Below are positions 1 to 10,898 of a stretch of DNA of 64,000 bases, piece by piece. A program made the translations under genes and the position numbers. Every line of letters starts with the position of its first letter. The first letter of the stretch is position 1. The notes below the pieces were generated by a model, which worked only from the letters and a program-made list of their open reading frames with translations, had not been told where the DNA came from and searched no databases. The stretch is from assembly GCA_963691705.1 (NCBI GenBank), contig OY829537.1:72623352-72687351 (forward strand), written 5' to 3'. Origin of the DNA: Viola odorata. Its lineage: Eukaryota; Streptophyta; Magnoliopsida; Malpighiales; Violaceae.

Positions 1-136
1 TTCCGAGGTGCCGGTTAACAATACTGTTGTTGTACGCTTTCTTTCCTATCTTCGTTATCACGCACATTGTGTTTTTTAGCATATTATAATTTTTCCCTTC
101 AACCTTCTTATTTTCCCCCGATATTTCTCTCTACAG

Positions 137-1324
137 GGTACTGCTACTACCTCTGCTCCCGCATCCTCAGAAAATAACATGAACTTATCTCATATATTTT
201 TGCCGAGTCGTAAGAAGGCGTGACATGACGGTGGGGCCGTAAGCTTACCGACTGGTACCGTCATTGATCAAGAGGGGGAAGTTGCCGCCTTTGTTTCTGA
301 GGTCCCGTCTGGTGGTCAGTCTTCTGATCCGTTGGGGACTGCGGGCGCTACCGGGTCCCTTCATATTTCGCCCAATTCCTTTGGCATGTCACCTCCTCCT
401 TCCGTTTCCCAGGTTATGGGCTTCACTAGGGACTTAATGGAGGGCAATTTTCTAGGCTACCACCCTCATGATTCTTTTGGGCTTGGAATGGGCATTTCTT
501 CTTGCCATCCTCCTTCCCCGACTACTTTATACTTTGTTCCCTCGAGTGCTCCATCGTGCCCTATTTCTGAGGGAGGGATTGAGATACCCCGTCTCATGGC
601 CGATTTGAGTTCGTTATCTGAGTCTGGGACCGTTACCCATCAAATCGACCTGGGTAATGTACGTAGGGTTGGGTTTGCGGCTACAGGGGTTAGTGGTTCC
701 TCTTGGGTTTCTTCTTTAGTGGCTTCTCATGTGTTATCGTCCCCGGAGGAGGAGGACACGTTTCTCTCTAAGACTCCCGAGGAGCAGGTGGATTCGGTAC
801 GCTCCCACATGTTTGCTGCTTTCCAGAACTTTCACTACTGGGTCAGGCACATGACAGGGAAAGTTAACTCCCTTACCTCTTACTCTAACGAGCTGCATAA
901 CGCCCATCATCGGGTTTCTGAAGAGCTTACTAAAGAGCGGGAAGAAAAAGAGAAGCTCTTGGGAGAGCGCCAGAGTCTGGCGATAGCTTTAGCAGACGCT
1001 AAAAACGAGCTGAGAGAGCAGAAAAATGCTACCGAGTGGGAGGCTACTAAGGTAGCATCGCTTAATGCCGAACTAGCGGCTGAGAAGGAGAAAAATGTCG
1101 TGCTAGAGAAGGAATAGGCGGAGAAGCGTAAGTGGTATATCGAGATGACCGCGAGCGTTATGTCTAACTATTTCGTGGACCTCCATGGGGAAGAGATGTT
1201 TCATGGTGAGGAACTTACTCAAGCCTTTTTGGAGAAGTCGACGGTCCTTACAGATGACAATTTTTACAAGGCAACATCAAAGCGTCAAGAGGGACATGGA
1301 GATAGTGGGGTACCGCTACTGTAG
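137..1324 (+). pseudogene. Antisense accessory ORF (C-terminal exon) of Tat-type element A
   Basis: An exon of the accessory gene that lies downstream of pol, in antisense, in this retrotransposon family. It starts after a pyrimidine-rich acceptor (ctctctacag, ending at 136) and its codons align with the last exon of the B copy at 16261-17406. Shared blocks are a serine/proline-rich linker, a TLYFVP/TLFFVP motif, a VTHQI-L motif and a long C-terminal coiled coil (roughly 830-1120) rich in E, K and L. Three stops interrupt or end it: TGA at 221 where B has an arginine codon, TAG at 1115, and the likely true stop at 1322. The N-terminal exons lie off the left edge. The function is unknown. There is no signal peptide or membrane segment, so an envelope role is unlikely. 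Confidence 0.7.
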
Positions 1325-1963
1325 GCGTTTTTGCCGCCCTTTTTGAATTTTGGGTATCGTCTCCCCTTTTTGTTCTCGCTCTTGGAGCCTTCCACCTTTT
1401 GTAATCTTTTGGGGGTTTTTAAACAATTATATACGCATTTCGCTTGCTGATTGCCTTTGTGGTTGATTTTCTTCATACTGTTTCTTTTTCTCTGAATTCT
1501 CATGATAAGATAATGATGTCAATACTGACATTAACAGAAGACCTGAACGTCGCCTGCAGGGCTGCCGGAACATGGCAAAACGTAGAACTCCAGTGGAGAT
1601 AGTATACACTCTTGCTAAATTGTAGATATGCATGACGGGCATTCTGCAAGATATTGCGACATGGCTAGGCATGTGCATTTTGTGCCAGAGTAGAATAGAA
1701 TAGCGTGACATGACTACACATGCGCACCAGGATAGAATAATACTGCCCACTATTCAGTAGATAACATATAAAAGATAAAACTCATGACAATGAGATAGCG
1801 TAATAGATATTACCCGCAATATGTAGCGTGTGATCTGTGTTCGCGAGAGAGAGGATATCGTGGCGCAATCATCATATATACCTTCAAATCAAGAGAATCA
1901 TTCTGGAGGCATTGCTTGCCACCAGTCCCCTGAAGAGATAATATAATCAATGGGCTGACTTCC
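1325..1963. other. Unassigned spacer inside element A
   Basis: Sequence between the end of the antisense gene and a solo LTR. Short ORFs on the minus strand have no recognisable domain. I see nothing convincing here. It should belong to the 3' region of element A, but I could not align it to the matching B segment (15580-16260). Confidence 0.4.
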
Positions 1964-3568
1964 TGATCGTCAATCAAATATACTTAAAATTTTATCCTGA
2001 TGCCTAAATGCACAAATAAATGTGTATAGGCCAAGACAGGGTCGAACCACGAAGATTGAAGGAATAAAACATTAATAAAGATGTATGACAAGGGACAAAT
2101 GCAACAGAATATGGTCAAGAAACACCGGGGGAAGTTTTCGTCGATTAATGAATTAATCGACGCAGATATGGGTGCTAACAAAACAGATAAGTAAATAAAT
2201 GTAAATCGCAATCATAAAAGTAAAAGGAATTTGGGGGCTCGAAAGTAAAAAGCAATCAAGGGCAAAATAACAAAAGATATTCGAGGGCACGAAAAGCAGT
2301 AAGAGTGATATAAATTAGAGGGAAAGAGATCTTAGCAAAAGGTGCTCTCGGGTTGCGTTCTAGGTCAGTTAATCATAGGCACACAAAAATTCCAAACTGA
2401 AGCACAGACCTGCTATAGGAGTCATGTTTCCACGTAGACTCCCTACTCACCTTCGTAAGTAGAAGTCACCCCCCGTTTCCACATATGGGGTGGCCTTGAC
2501 GTTTCGCCATCCTCCCAGGCATGAATAAAGGGAGGCACTACTCAAAACACCCATGAAGTGGAGGCAAGACATATCTAGGGCGCGACATCTCAGTTTGTCA
2601 AGCTCGCATCATATAACCTAAACAATCAATTATCCCTAGACGAAAGACCTCTCGCGATGTCTACACTAGGTGTCTACTTTATCTCAAGGATTCGCGTCAG
2701 TTATAACCAAGAGAATGACAATACTCATGCAGAAATATTGACAGTTGATCAGGCCCTCAACGGTTCTAAATAAGCAAGGATTAAAATGATAAATGATTGA
2801 ATATGACAAGAGAATATATTAAGCACATTTTAGGCCTCCTAACTAACCGTTGCAACCCTCGCAACACCCTTCACTAAGAAGATGGTATTTAGCCATTCAT
2901 AACAAGATACGAACAGTAGATAATAAATATCATGCAAGAAAGAGTAAAGAAAAGGATTAGAGGAAACCGGTAAATGATTTAATAAATCAAAGGAGAAAAG
3001 CTTCTCCCTTTACAAAACTGACGCCTGCTTCAAGATTCAAGAGAATAATATCCCTAGAAATTAAGGTAAAAGAAAGAATGATGGTTTTAGTGTCTTCAGT
3101 CAGCCTCCTTTACAAAAACCCTAAAGCTAAGCTTATATAGGCTAAAACTAGCTAGGGGACAAAAATACAGCTAAGGGAGAGAGGGTGTCAGTTCTTGGGA
3201 GGACACCAGCACATAGGGGGACCGCGTCCTTGGCAGAGGATATTCTGGAATCTTCTGGAAGCATCTGACACCTTCTAGAAACGCTTGGGATTCCTTCCTT
3301 TGGCTCTTGATCTCTGATCTGGCGCAGGGAAGTCAAGGGCATGAGACTGCTCACTGGTCCGGTGAGCGTCGTGGGCTCGATGACCTCTACACTTCTAGAC
3401 CTCGATCTTCCAAACTTCAGAAATCCTTCCAAATATGCTCGTTTTCGCTCTTTTCTCCCTTTAGGCTCTAATCTACAAAAAGATGGGGGAAAGGGCAAAT
3501 CAGAAGTATCTTGCCCTCGAAAAGGCCGAAAATAAGATAGAAAAACCTATAATAAAGACATACTATCA
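1964..3568 (-). mobile_element. Solo LTR S1
   Basis: A 1605-bp sequence that begins TGATCGTCAATC and ends CTATCA on the plus strand, giving TG...CA ends. It is flanked by CTTCC (1959-1963) and CTTTC (3569-3573), a 5-bp target duplication with one transition. It matches 10941-12518 along its whole length in the same orientation. No gag or pol lies between flank and LTR, so it is a solo LTR. Read on the minus strand it has a TATATAAG box near 3131-3141, about 430 nt from the LTR 5' end, and a GGTTCGACC motif near its 3' end. This supports minus orientation. It is unrelated to the 481-bp LTR of element A. Confidence 0.8.
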
Positions 3569-4025
3569 CTTTCCAAGCGAGGATTTCCATATCCAGACTG
3601 TCTTGATGTAGATATTTCTTATCATCGGCAAAGAATTCCATGTAGATATATGTTGAAACATCCTTTGTGTGAGAATAATTGACAGTGTTTCTTGAACCAG
3701 AATAACAAGATGTTTACTGTTAATGGTTCTCTTGCCTTGTGAGCCTTGACAACGGACCATGTGGTATTATCGCCTGCACGGGCGCCAATCTCTTTATTGT
3801 TTCGATGTTTCCACGATTTTCCTGCACATTCTCAATTATTGCTTTAGTATGTCAGTAAGATAACATGTAACGGTAAAAATTAACCAGCATTCACCCACCT
3901 AGATCGGGGTGTTGTTGGTGTTGCTCTTATCGCTTTCTCCACCAGTTGACTTCACCAGGTATTTTCCATTTGGTTACTCGCTGGGATGTTGCAATTTATT
4001 TCAACTTCTCTCAATCGACCCGGAA
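3569..4025. other. 3' region of element A, no gene seen
   Basis: Lies between solo LTR S1 and the tandem repeats that follow the integrase end of element A. There is no coding signal. It is probably 3' untranslated sequence of A. Confidence 0.4.
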
Positions 4026-4470
4026 CATGCCTTGTCTTAGTGAGACGCTTGTATTAGCGCGGTCGGCACAAGGATAGGATTTTCACTTCCGGGCATCGAT
4101 TCCTCACTTTCCTAGAGTGTGCCTCGTCTTAGTGAGACACCTGTATTAGCGTGGTCGTCACAAGGATAGGATTTTTACTTCCAGGATGGAGTTCTATTCC
4201 TCTAAGGCGTGCCTCGTCTTAGTGAGTCGTCTAATCAGGAACGGTCACAAGGATAGGATTTTCACTCCCAGAGGCCCCGGGGCGTGCCTCATCTTAGCGA
4301 GTCGTCTGTGTTAGCCCGGTCATCACAAGGATAGGATTTTCACTCCCGGAGGTAGAGTTTTATTCCTCTAGGGCGTGCCTCGTCTTAGTGATCCGTCTGA
4401 TCAGGAGCGGTCATAAGGATAGGATTTTCACTCCCAGAGGTGCCGGGTCGGGCCTCGTCTTAGATTCTAG
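4026..4470. repeat. Tandem array in the 3' region of element A
   Basis: Five degenerate copies of a roughly 80-93-bp unit. Each contains an AAGGATAGGATTTTCACT core (starting near 4070, 4160, 4249, 4328 and 4416) and a GTGCCTCGTCTTAGTGAG block. The same unit, reverse complemented, forms the array at 14757-15165 just after the integrase of element B. The hypervariable 3' untranslated region of plant Tat elements is known to carry such tandem repeats and to seed satellites. Confidence 0.8.
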
Positions 4471-4489
4471 CATGATATAATTTCAAACG

Positions 4490-6290
4490 AGCTATGTTCC
4501 AAGAGTTTGGTAAGGGAGTACCGTCAAGTGTTTCCAAGTGATATGCTCCCTTTCCGATAACGCGGATGACGCGATATGGGCCGTCCCAATTGGACTAAGT
4601 TTCCACATGCGTTGTCCGGCTGCTCGTTTGTCCCTGAGCACTAGCTCTCCTGGTTTCAGCAATCTTTCCTTAATGCGTCTATTGTGATAACGCGTCATTT
4701 TCCTCTTATAGTGTAGCATTTTTAGAAGGGTTTCCTCTTGTAATTCTGGTAACGAGTCGAGGTTAGCCTATAACCTCTCTTCATTTATCTCTTCTTTGAA
4801 GTATGCCACTCTTAAGCTCAAGGTGCCAATCTCTACTAGCGTAACGGCCTCAGTGCAGAAAGCTAACGCGAAGGGGGTTTCCCCTGTGCTAGTTTTCACG
4901 GTCATGCGATACGCCCACATCACGTATGGTAGCTTGTCTGCCCATTTCTTTTTAGAACCTTCCAAGTTCTTTTTGATGCCGCTAAGGCTGCTGCAATTGG
5001 TTACCTCCGCTTGACCATTACTCTGCGGGTGTGCCACGGAAGAGAACCTTTGTTCGATCTGAAATTCCACGCACTGATCTTTAAAAAGCTGACTCGTAAA
5101 TTGTGTTCCGTTATCGCTGACTAATACGCGAGGTACACCGAATCACATGATGACTTTGTGTTTGAAGAAACGCCAAATCTTTTCTGTGGTGATGTTGGCT
5201 ACCGCTTCCGTTTCTGCCCATTTCGTGAAGTAGTCCACCGCCACGACCACAAATTTTAGTTGAGACCTGGCTTTTGGAAACGGGCCTAAAATGTCAATTC
5301 CCCATTTAGTAAACGGGCAAGGAGCAACAATCTCAGAAATTTCCGTGGCGGGTCGACGGGGAATCTTAGCAAATTCCTGACATTTCTGACAAGTTCGTAC
5401 GAAGGTATCACAGTCCCTACGAATGGTGAGCCAATAAAATCCCGTCCGAAAAACCTGCGCGACCATGGTGCCACTAGACACATGCATGTCGCATATCCCT
5501 TCGTGGATTTCACGCAAAGTGTGGAGGCCTTCTTGCTCCATTATGCACTTGGCGGTTGGATGAGGGAAGCATCTCCAAATCAGCTCTCTGTCATAATATA
5601 TATACCGTGCCGCTTGTTTCAAGACTTTTCTCTTTTCGGCGTCGTCTGCAGGTAATTCATCGTGCTTCAAGTATCTTATTATGGGGATTCGCCAATCATT
5701 TTCAATTTCTTCAACACAAAGTGATACTTGTTCTTCCATGAAAGAAGGCACACATATATCTCTATAGTACACGCCCTTAGGTATGGATGCTTCCAAGTTT
5801 GCTACGGTTTTGGCGAGGTTGTCTGCCTCAGCGTTATCCTCTCGAGGGATATGTTCGAAGCTGACCTGTATGCCACTTTTCTTTATTTCTATCAACTCGC
5901 GTTTCACTTTAGAGAGATACTGAACCACGATGGGCTCTCTGGCTTGAAAGCTTCCCAAGACTTGGTCTATTATCAATTTGGAATCTCCACATATCTTTAA
6001 TCGCAAGTCTCCCATCCTTCCAGTGTCATATATAGCTTTGGTGGAGAAACTTCTTTCTATTCTGAGTCCAGCTAGCAACGCCTTATATTCTGCCGCATTG
6101 TTAGATAACGGTTGTAAGATTCGGATGGCATATTGTATCTGTATGCTGTGCGGCCCAGTCATAAAAATTTTGGCTCCAGCCAGCTCTTGATTCTTGGCCC
6201 CATCCACGTGGATAACCCATAGGTCAGTGTAGGTTTCTAGGAACGGAAGGTCCAAGTCATCCTTTTCATCTTCTGGTTGGTCCGTCAATG
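4490..6290 (-). pseudogene. Element A: second (archaeal-type) RNase H and integrase
   Basis: Pol C-terminal part, read from 6290 down. The second RNase H starts at the VIHVDGAKN motif, followed by NNAAEYKALL, GDSKLIIDQ and EDNAEADNLAK, giving the D-E-D-D set of an archaeal-type RNase H. Having this in addition to the Ty3-type RNase H marks the Tat clade. The integrase follows: HHCC zinc region (H..H..CQKC), then WGIDILGPF, VSDNGTQF and NGQAEVTN supplying D, D and E. The C-terminal domain ends near 4490. Breaks include TGA after VIM near 5142 (also present in B), a stop after NEERL near 4768, and a one-base loss near 4589 in the C-terminal domain. Non-functional. Confidence 0.9.
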
Positions 6291-7640
6291 GATCTTACGT
6301 AAACGTACATTCTGCTATGAAGTCCGCTAGCACTTGCGCTTTTATAGATAGTCGGGCCTTATACTGTAATCCATACTGCTCGAGTTCGATGGCCTAAATT
6401 AGCATCCTTCCTGAGGACTCAGGTTTTCTAAAAATCCTTTTCAAAGGTTGATCTGTAAGCACGATGATGGGGTGGGCCTGAAAGTATTGATCCATTTTTC
6501 GCGTTGCCTGTACCAACGCATATGCTATTTTTTCAATGCGAGCATACCGTAGCTCGGCGTCTTTTAATACATGATTGACGAAGAACACATGGCGATGAAC
6601 ATAACTGTTATTTCGCACGAGGACCGCACTAACCACCTCATAAGCGACGCCCAAATACTAATATAGGGTGTCGCCTGGCTCTGGTCATGTTAGCACCAGG
6701 TTAGAGGAAAGGTTGGCTTCTATGCCTCCAAAGGCTTCTTCACATTCTTCTGTCCATCTGAAAGGAGCTTTTTTACGAATAACCTTGAAGAACGGTAGGC
6801 ATCGCTCGCCTTGCTTAGAAATGAATCGCCCTAGAGCAATAACGCGCCCAGTGAGTTTTTGTACTTCTTTGACTGTTCGAGGAGATATCATGTCATGGAT
6901 GGCTTTGATTTTTAACGGGTTGGGCTGGATGCCTTTTTGACTGGCCACATAACCCAAGAATTTGCCCATTTAAAATGCAAACATACATTTTCGGGGGTTG
7001 AGCTTCATTTTGTATGCTCTCATCACGTCGAAAACTTGTTCCAAGCCGACTAAGTGGTCATTGAAGCTTCGGCTTTTAACCAGTATATCATCCAGTAGGC
7101 CTCTATGTTCTTTCCAATTTGCCTCTCAAATACTTTGTTCGCTATGCGCTGGAAGGTTGCCCCAGCATTTTTTAATCCAAACGACATCGTCGTATAACAG
7201 TAAGTGGCCTTCAGAGTGATGAAGGCGGTCTTTTCTTCGTCTTCAATGGCCATGGGGATTTGATGATACCCAGAGTTGGCATCTAATGAGCTCAGATAAG
7301 CGTACCTGGCAATCTGGTCGACTAGCTAGTCGATTCGAGGGAGCGGGTAGCAATCCTTGGGGTAGGCGTCATTTAGATCAGTGAAATCAATGCACATGCG
7401 CCAGTCTCCGTTAGGTTTGGGAACTAGAACAGGGTTAGCTAACCATGTCGGGTACTACACCTCCCGAATAAAACCTGCATCCAGGAGTTTCGATATCTCC
7501 TTCTTAATGGCTATCGCCTTTTCTGTAGAGAACGCTCGCTGCTTTTGTTGAACTGGCTTGACGTTAGGGTCAACGTTAAGTCGATGCTCTGCTACTTCCA
7601 GTAAAATTTCAGGCATATCTGCAGGCTTCTAAGCAAATTC
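6291..7640 (-). pseudogene. Element A: reverse transcriptase and Ty3-type RNase H
   Basis: Reverse transcriptase blocks appear in order from right to left: FIREV-YPTWLANPVLVPK, WRMCIDFTDLN, YPLPRID, SSLDANSGYHQIPM, EDEEKTAFIT and FGLKNAGATFQR. The catalytic YVDD box near 7091 is broken by a one-base deletion, since TACTGGATGAT stands where an intact box needs one more base, so the frame is lost. The thumb/connection (FLGYVASQKGIQPNP) and the RNase H part (HVLKDAELRYARIEK, VLTDQPLKRIF) follow. Stops include TAG where B has TGG (near 6398) and TAA where B has CAA (near 6296). Decayed. Confidence 0.9.
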
Positions 7641-7898
7641 TCCTTTGCACTTATTTAACAATCGTGCTAACTGCGCGCTCTCTTCCGGGCTTAACTTTTC
7701 ACTGACCAGGAAATTCGCTTTGCTGATCCCGCTAACTGGTACAGGTACCATGTTATCCACAGGCTGAGTGCGTTTCTCGTCATTCTGCTCATATGGATCC
7801 GCCGTAACGCACACGTATCTATCACAACTCTTCTGAGTCATGAGTAGATAACACTCAGCTGCCAACTTTTGGTCGTCTTTGATTGAGACTACTCCATC

Positions 7899-8348
7899 TC
7901 AGGAGGGATATTTCATCCTCAAATGCTTTTGAGATATCATTGCCCTAAAATGGTTGAGGAACAGCCGCCCAACTATAGCGTTATAGGGTAAAGTTAAGTC
8001 TATGACCAAGAATAACAACTCCTCCGACCGCTTAGATGTATCTTCTCTAAAGTATACTGGAAACAATATGACTCCAGTCATGGGTATGGGAACTCCATCC
8101 ACCCCGATTATTGGTTTCTTGCAAGGCATCAATTCATCTGCAGGGTGCTTCATGAGGTTGTATGCCTCCAGTGAAAATAAATTTACCACGTTGCCGTTAT
8201 CGATAAGGGTTTTTCTAACCCTGTGGTTGCGGATAACGGGCGTGACTACTAGTGCATCATTATGGGGGAAAACGACACCTTTTTCGTCTTCCTCCGAGAA
8301 AGACAACACCATTCGATCCAACGCGCTTATCGCTTTCTTTTTTACCAT
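7899..8348 (-). pseudogene. Element A: retroviral-type aspartic protease
   Basis: Open for 149 codons. The pattern RVRKTLIDNGNVVNLFSLEAY resembles the D-S/T-G active site of pepsin-like retroelement proteases, with LPYNAIVGRLFL as the second conserved block. The active-site triplet reads D-N-G, so the serine or threonine is lost and activity is doubtful. It lies between the gag knuckle region and the reverse transcriptase, as expected for a gag-pol polyprotein. The 7641-7898 stretch is a linker that reads in parts (KLSPEESAQLARLL). Confidence 0.8.
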
Positions 8349-8357
8349 CGGGCTTTC

Positions 8358-10331
8358 TCATTTTTGCTTTTCTCCTATGCTGGGCGTTAGCTGCTCGGGT
8401 TCGTTAAGGTGTGGCGTGCCACCAGCAATAATGCTGATAATGGGGATATCATCGTCGTGGATTGTTAACATTTCTTTCATCCTTCCACTAGGGGTATTGT
8501 CGTTGCCCGGGGGGTGCGGAGGTGTTTGCCTGCTGTCTGGTGCCATATTTGTCGGGTTACTTCTGGCTTCTTCTCTCGCCTTGATGGAAAATTCCCCAAG
8601 GTAACCTTCTTCTACTAAATGCTCTATCGCTAACTTCAGCTCTCTATAGACGTCCGTAGAGTGTCCTTTGACTTTGTGAAACTTACAGAAAGTGTTATCT
8701 CTTCCTCCCATGATCACTTCGGGCTTCACAGGAGCCGGATAACGAATAGGCAGGTTCCGTTGCTGGACGATCGCTAGGATCTCTGCCCTTGGAAGAATGA
8801 GGGAAGGAAGGTCAGGGTCGTAAACTCAGCCCATTGGTGGATCCGCTTGTCGTCTAGTAGGAGAATTACCAGGTCTTCCCCTCGAAAAATTGCCCCTTTG
8901 CCGATTAGAGGCCCTAGGGATATGATCTTTTTGATGGCCATAGTCGTCACTTGGACGAGTATCCGGGGCCGCATTAATAGAAGTGTTAGGAGTAGGATGT
9001 ATGTCGGGTGGCGCATTTCGAATTCGGTCTCTACTTTCTTCCTCTTCCATCCTCACATAATTATGAGCTTTCAGTCTTAACGCATCCAAAGTCGGTGGGG
9101 GATCCACCATTAATGTATCTCGTAACTTCTCATAACAACAATTGCATTTCAAGGCTTCCACAGCGAAATCAATGGTAACGCCTAGTGTTAGCGATATTTC
9201 AAGATCAAAGCGACTAAGGAAGTCCTTCAAGGATTCCTGAGGTTTTCGGTGGATATCAAATAACGCCGCTGTGGATTTCCTAATTGGGACAACCGTGTTA
9301 AATCAGCTCCGAAATTTAGCTTCCAACTGTGGAAAACTATCAATCGACCCCGCTGAGAGTCCTTCAAACCAGAGGCGTGCTACCCCTGACAATGTCATGA
9401 CAAATATCTGACATAACGCTGCGTCGCTATGAGTTTGAAACTTGACAAAATCCTTCACCTTATTAAGGTGGGAGATGGGATCCTTCGTGCCATCATATGA
9501 CTTTGCAGGAAGTTTCACATGACGACTGACCTTGTGGTGTCTTACACGATAAGTGAACGGGTGACCAGCGTTATCATCGGGAATTCCGTGAGGATGACAG
9601 GGTGGAAAAACTTCTAAATGTTGCCTTTGACCTTGAAGGTCAGGCTCACGATGCCGCTTGGGGGACCGACTGTGACTCCTAGGTGTCCGAGTTTGATGTT
9701 TTCTACTACTCGATCTCTCGCTGTGTCTAGGGGAAACATCCCTAAACATCTCATCTGGCCTACCATCCCACCAATCTCTATACTCGTAATGCCATCGTTC
9801 CTCTTGGGAAACAGGAATTTCTCGCGTATGCAGCACATAAGGTTCTACTTGCCTATGAGTGAGCTGCATAAAATTGATAGGAGTTGTCGTCACGGGTGAA
9901 GTCAGCAGGATGTTCTGAGGCTGCTGGGGTGATAGTGGACGATCGGTGACAATAGATGGAGTAAAAACTATGTGAGAAGGAACGCTAGGCCCTGAGATAT
10001 TGGGCGTAAATCCAGCGGCTAACTCAGTCAAGTGATCTAATTGAGCACGAAGAGCTGATATTGAATTCACAAGAGGGTTTCTTGCACTGTCCATCACGGA
10101 TCCCCTTGAAAGGGGAGTGGAATAACTAGATCCTGGCATCTGGGATGGAGTAACGTTCATCTGGAAATAAGGTGTTCCCGTTGTTCATCCGAAGGAGAAA
10201 TCTGAAGACCCCAGAGGAATTTCTTGCATTGTGGCAGAAACATCAGTAGTAGCGAAAGGGAAAAGTTCTCTATGGATCGCAAAAGGAATGCTAGAAGGTT
10301 GAGGTGGTGTAGACTCTGAATCATAAGTCAT
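8358..10331 (-). pseudogene. Element A: gag polyprotein
   Basis: Starts at an ATG at 10331, soon after the primer-binding site, and reads in a single frame to about 8358 except for stops, apparently all TGA: after FSFG (near 10184), after KFRS (near 9303) and after PPMG (near 8825). Capsid-like features are SHLNKVKDFVKFQTHSD, ARLWFEGLSAGSIDSFPQLE and LKDFLSRFDLE. An arginine/serine-rich stretch (HSERSSSRKHQTRTPRSHSR) precedes the capsid region. A knuckle-like motif, CKFHKVKGHSTDVYRELK, resembles the Tat C-H-GH-C pattern but has tyrosine in place of the last cysteine. Confidence 0.85.
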
Positions 10332-10395
10332 GATCCTTCAATCTCCTGGAAAAATAGAGCTTGGCTATTAAGGACGCTCATTTAATAGAACCAAA

Positions 10396-10415
10396 GCTCT
10401 CAATGAAAGCACCAA
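10396..10415 (-). promoter_or_regulatory. Putative primer-binding site of element A
   Basis: On the minus strand TTGGTGCTTTCATTGAGAGC starts two bases after the LTR end (TTATCA). Position and the TGG start fit a tRNA primer-binding site. I did not match it to a specific tRNA. Confidence 0.6.
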
Positions 10416-10417
10416 TT

Positions 10418-10898
10418 TGATAAGATTCTGGATTCTTGTTGGAGGGCAGAAGGGGAAGATGGCTCCTTGAAGTTACTATTCACCGTCGTTCAATGTATCT
10501 ACAAAGTGCCGGAGGGGGGCTCCGGCGTAGATACTCCGATGCTTAAGTCAGTGACGGTGGTGAAAATAGCAGAGTTTTGGCCAGCAATTCTAGGCTTACC
10601 TTTTGTCTTGAATGATGGGGTATTTATAGGCAGAGCAGGGGAATTACCTATAGGGGACAGACGATATCTAGGGAAGATAACGCCTGAGTCCTTCGAGTGA
10701 TGTCATGCAAGGTCTGGGATGGGATAACGCCGTGGATATCATGTGAGACCCCCCCGCTGATGTCGACCATCCCAGAGCTCTTAGTTAGGTGAGGGGCGGT
10801 AGCTACAGTGTCGGGCGTTCAAAGAAAGCTACAGTATTCCGGCCTTGACGCTGGGTATAAGGACGAAAATGCCCCTAGAGTTATGTCAATAGTTATCA
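10418..10898 (-). mobile_element. 5' LTR of element A
   Basis: A 481-bp sequence starting TGATAAG and ending GTTATCA, a 6-7-bp terminal inverted repeat with TG...CA ends. On the minus strand it has a CCTATAAATA box at 10621-10630, about 270 nt into the LTR, and a run similar to the GGGGCATTTTCGTCC often seen in plant LTRs. PBS and gag follow directly. To the right, RNase H codons of element B resume (GTCCTCGTGCGAGATGAC), so A is inserted in B. The partner LTR must lie left of the window. A target duplication of TCAAT is predicted there. Confidence 0.8.

Noticed and set aside
137..1324. Envelope-like protein
   Set aside because: It is antisense to pol, with no signal peptide or membrane segment; coiled coil and homology to the antisense gene family fit better.
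1964..3568. S1 and S2 as the two LTRs of element A
   Set aside because: They lie on both sides of gag-pol in the same orientation, but each has its own target duplication and S2 interrupts B, not A. The PBS of A adjoins a different, 481-bp LTR.
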